In this document: piece by piece, positions 5,555 to 7,196 of the stretch
How positions within the stretch are numbered: position 1 is the stretch's first letter
Layout of the letters: every line of letters starts with the position of its first letter
Assembly: GCA_025929005.1 (NCBI GenBank)
Contig: JAICND010000070.1
Span: 1-7,196 of the forward strand
Direction of reading: 5' to 3'
DNA length: 7,196 bases
DNA from: Acidimicrobiia bacterium
GTDB taxonomy: Bacteria > Actinomycetota > Acidimicrobiia > Spongiisociales > ZC4RG35
Made by a program: the position numbers and the translations under genes
The notes under the pieces: generated by a model
Told to the model about the DNA's origin: nothing
Seen by the model: only the letters and a program-made list of their open reading frames with translations
Database searches by the model: none

Positions 5555-6367
5555 ATGCTGGCCGCGCAGGAGCACCACTGCGATGTGGTCAACGAGGTGA
5601 TCTGCGCACCTGAGGACGTAAAAGACTGGTTCGAATTCCTCGACCCACTTTTCACCATCGGTCCCCTCAACTTCACCCGGGTCTCTTTCTTAATGCTTCT
5701 GGCCGCTGCTGTCGCCGTGGCTCTGTTGTATTTCGGCCTGCGCCGCAACAGTCCGGTGCCTACCAAGTTCGAGGCGGCCATTGAGAGCCTGGTTGGGTTC
5801 GTTCGCGACGGCATCGCCCGGGACGTCATCGGTCCGGAAGGCGCCAAGTACGTCCCCTACCTTCTCTCGATCTTCATGCTGATAATCGTGGGGAATCTCT
5901 TCGAGGTCACCCCGTTCATCAACTTTCCGATCACCTCGCGGATGGCGCTCCCAATTTTCCTATCTCTGATCACCTACTTCATCTTCGTGGTGGTCGGTTT
6001 TCGAAAGAACGGGATGCACTACTTGACCGACGTGGCCTGGCCCAAGGCTGTGCCGATCGGACTGCGATGGCTGGTCGGACTGATCGAGGTCGTCTCGACC
6101 TTCCTCCTGCGACCCATCACGCTGGCAATCCGGTTGTTTGCCAACCTGGTGGCCGGCCATCTCATGCTCACCCTCTTGCTCGGATCGGGAGTCGCCTTTG
6201 TGCTGGCGGTTGGCGAGATCGGTCCCAAGGCAGGACTCGGGGTCGTCTGGTTCGCCGTGGGGATGATTTTTTTCGCCTTTGAGATATTCGTCGCCATCCT
6301 CCAGGCCTACATATTCACCCTGTTGTCGGCGGTCTACATCCAAGCTTCGGTACATCCACAGCACTAG
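5555..6367 (+). CDS. atpB: F0F1 ATP synthase subunit a
   Basis: Subunit a forms the two proton half-channels next to the c-ring in the membrane. Counting from ATG 5555 the protein has 270 residues. The essential channel arginine is R193 in LAIRLFANLVAGH (codon 6131-6133), equivalent to E. coli R210. H202 and E243 stand at the places of E. coli E219 and H245, a paired swap seen in many bacteria, and Q250 matches E. coli Q252. Hydrophobic segments begin near residues 40, 100, 130, 170, 200 and 230. The extracytoplasmic N-terminus has two cysteines (9 and 17). An alternative TTG start at 5543, with AAGGGA upstream, would overlap atpI by 8 nt and add 4 residues; ATG 5555 has GGTGA (5546-5550) upstream. 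atpE follows after 11 nt. Confidence 0.96.
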   Translation: MLAAQEHHCDVVNEVICAPEDVKDWFEFLDPLFTIGPLNFTRVSFLMLLAAAVAVALLYFGLRRNSPVPTKFEAAIESLVGFVRDGIARDVIGPEGAKYVPYLLSIFMLIIVGNLFEVTPFINFPITSRMALPIFLSLITYFIFVVVGFRKNGMHYLTDVAWPKAVPIGLRWLVGLIEVVSTFLLRPITLAIRLFANLVAGHLMLTLLLGSGVAFVLAVGEIGPKAGLGVVWFAVGMIFFAFEIFVAILQAYIFTLLSAVYIQASVHPQH

Positions 6368-6378
6368 GAAGGGAATCC

Positions 6379-6603
6379 ATGGAAGGCAATATCGAAGAGA
6401 TCAAAGGCGCCATCGCCCTGATTGGCTACGGCCTCGGTGCCGTCGGTCCGGGTATCGGCATCGGCATCGTGGTGGGCAACGCCATCACGGCCATGGCCCG
6501 CCAACCCGAGATGACCGGAACCATCCGCGCCACCATGTTCCTCGGCGCCGCTCTCACCGAGGCGCTGGCCCTCATCGGCTTCGTCCTCTTCTTCATCGCC
6601 TAG
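6379..6603 (+). CDS. atpE: F0F1 ATP synthase subunit c
   Basis: A 74-residue hairpin protein that forms the rotating c-ring carrying protons. Helix 1 (about 9-38) has the packing glycine repeat GLGAVGPGIGIGIVVG. The polar loop is ARQPE (R41-Q42-P43), which contacts the gamma/epsilon foot. Helix 2 carries the proton-binding glutamate E61 in LGAALTEALALIGF. The residue after it is Ala, and Gln is absent from the position 33 residues earlier, so the Na+-binding pattern (Gln, Glu-Ser/Thr) is missing and H+ coupling is inferred. Start ATG 6379 follows GGAAGGGA by 4 nt. Between atpB and atpF, with 11-nt and 10-nt gaps. Confidence 0.97.
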   Translation: MEGNIEEIKGAIALIGYGLGAVGPGIGIGIVVGNAITAMARQPEMTGTIRATMFLGAALTEALALIGFVLFFIA

Positions 6604-6607
6604 GAGG
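6602..6607 (+). promoter_or_regulatory. Ribosome binding site of atpF
   Basis: AGGAGG overlaps the TAG stop of atpE and lies 6 nt before the GTG at 6614, which fixes that non-ATG start. Confidence 0.8.
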
Positions 6608-6613
6608 TAGGCC

Positions 6614-7165
6614 GTGCTCAGTCACTTGACATTGGCGATCCTGGCGCAGGAACACGAAGAGACCAGTTCCAACGTCTCCCTGGTGCTCCCGGAGACCAAC
6701 GAACTGATCGCAGGAATCGTGGCCTTTGCCATCGTCTTCTTCTTCGTCTGGAAGTGGGCGCTACCGGCCATCAACCGCACCCTTGAAGCGCGCCAACAAG
6801 CCATTGTTGGGCGGCTGGAAGAAGCGGAGAAGGCGAAGGGTGAAGCCGAGAAGCTGCTGGCCAACTACGAGAGCCAGCTCAGCGAGGCACGCAACCGCGG
6901 CAACCAGGTCATCGAAGAGGCCCGCCGAACAGCGGATCAAATGAAGACCGACATGCTCGCTCGGGCTCAGGCGGAAGCTGATGCTCTGCTCGCTAAGGCC
7001 CGTCAGGAGGCCGGAACTGAGAAGGCTCGGGCTCTGGCCGAAGCTCGCCAGGAGGTGGCCAATATGACCATCGATCTGGCCGAGATCGTGGTCGAGAAGA
7101 ACCTGGATCGCTCGACTCAGTTGGCGCTCGTCGAGAGCTATATCGCAGACTTGGAGAAGATGTAG
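6614..7165 (+). CDS. atpF: F0F1 ATP synthase subunit b
   Basis: A 183-residue peripheral stalk protein that anchors the catalytic head to subunit a. An N-terminal extension of about 28 residues precedes a single membrane helix (about 30-50, ending FFFVWKWALPAI). A long charged coiled coil rich in Ala, Glu, Lys and Arg follows (about 54-150). The C-terminal segment (ANMTIDLAEIVVEKNLD, 149-165) is the delta-binding end. Start is GTG 6614 with a perfect AGGAGG (6602-6607) 6 nt before it; that site overlaps the atpE stop codon. Only one b-type gene is seen, and no b' copy lies before atpH. The stop codon TAG shares its last base with the atpH GTG. Confidence 0.96.
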   Translation: MLSHLTLAILAQEHEETSSNVSLVLPETNELIAGIVAFAIVFFFVWKWALPAINRTLEARQQAIVGRLEEAEKAKGEAEKLLANYESQLSEARNRGNQVIEEARRTADQMKTDMLARAQAEADALLAKARQEAGTEKARALAEARQEVANMTIDLAEIVVEKNLDRSTQLALVESYIADLEKM

Positions 7166-7196
7166 TGGCGGATCGCGTCTCCGCGTATGCAACCGC
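7165..7196 (+). CDS. atpH: F0F1 ATP synthase subunit delta, N-terminal fragment
   Basis: Only the first ten codons are in the window, cut by the right edge. The GTG at 7165 shares one base with the atpF stop and has GGAGA (7152-7156) 8 nt upstream. The product begins MADRVSAYAT, which matches the usual delta N-terminus (a basic/acidic pair followed by a YA motif). Delta links the b stalk to the top of the F1 head. Because delta begins directly, this is not the b-delta fusion found in mycobacteria. The short length limits certainty, but order and overlap support it well. Confidence 0.85.
   Translation, partial: MADRVSAYAT

Noticed and set aside
5062..5847. 261-codon minus-strand open frame opposite atpZ, atpI and atpB
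   Set aside because: Low-complexity, Arg/Ser/Gln-rich translation typical of an antisense shadow; the plus strand holds well-supported overlapping atp genes.
6761..7192. Minus-strand open frame opposite atpF
   Set aside because: Leu-rich antisense reading of the subunit b coiled coil; no independent support.

Overview
This window is a chromosomal housekeeping segment of about 60% G+C (estimated by eye). It carries the end of the release-factor/translation cluster followed by the start of the F-type ATP synthase operon. The order prfA, prmC, tsaC, glyA, then atp genes is the arrangement I know from Actinomycetota (rho-rpmE-prfA-prmC-sua5-glyA-wecA-atp in streptomycetes and relatives). Frequent GTG starts, the lipoprotein and the proton-type c subunit fit that phylum. 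An Acidimicrobiia-like or uncultured actinobacterium is my best guess, by inference only. No mobile element, CRISPR array, tRNA or rRNA was seen.

Left part (1-2972): the C-terminal half of release factor RF1 (prfA) with its GGQ motif is followed on the opposite strand by a small Yip1-like membrane protein. Then come prmC, the methyltransferase that modifies the Gln of that GGQ, and tsaC/sua5 for the tRNA t6A modification. A second opposite-strand gene, a stand-alone cyclic-nucleotide-binding domain, faces tsaC. Both opposite-strand genes meet their plus-strand neighbour tail to tail with only 3 nt between stop codons, so they look like two single-gene insertions into an otherwise conserved co-directional cluster. 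Each leaves a short divergent promoter region behind it (about 1049-1116 and 2888-2972).

Middle (2973-4903): glyA (serine hydroxymethyltransferase, all main catalytic residues present but several unusual nearby substitutions) overlaps by 4 nt a secreted lipoprotein of unknown function. That lipoprotein sits where many actinobacteria have wecA.

Right part (4904-7196): a strong extended -10 (TGC-TATACT) is followed directly by a perfect inverted repeat containing TGTGA-N6-TCACA, the core consensus for CRP/GlxR-type cAMP regulators. The repeat ends one base before the atpZ start codon. Then come atpZ, atpI, atpB (a), atpE (c), atpF (b) and the first codons of atpH (delta), tightly packed or overlapping, as one transcription unit that runs off the window. 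The promoter/operator pair is the most interesting thing here: it suggests cAMP-dependent control of ATP synthase, with a cyclic-nucleotide-binding protein encoded about 2 kb upstream. The rest is ordinary core genome.
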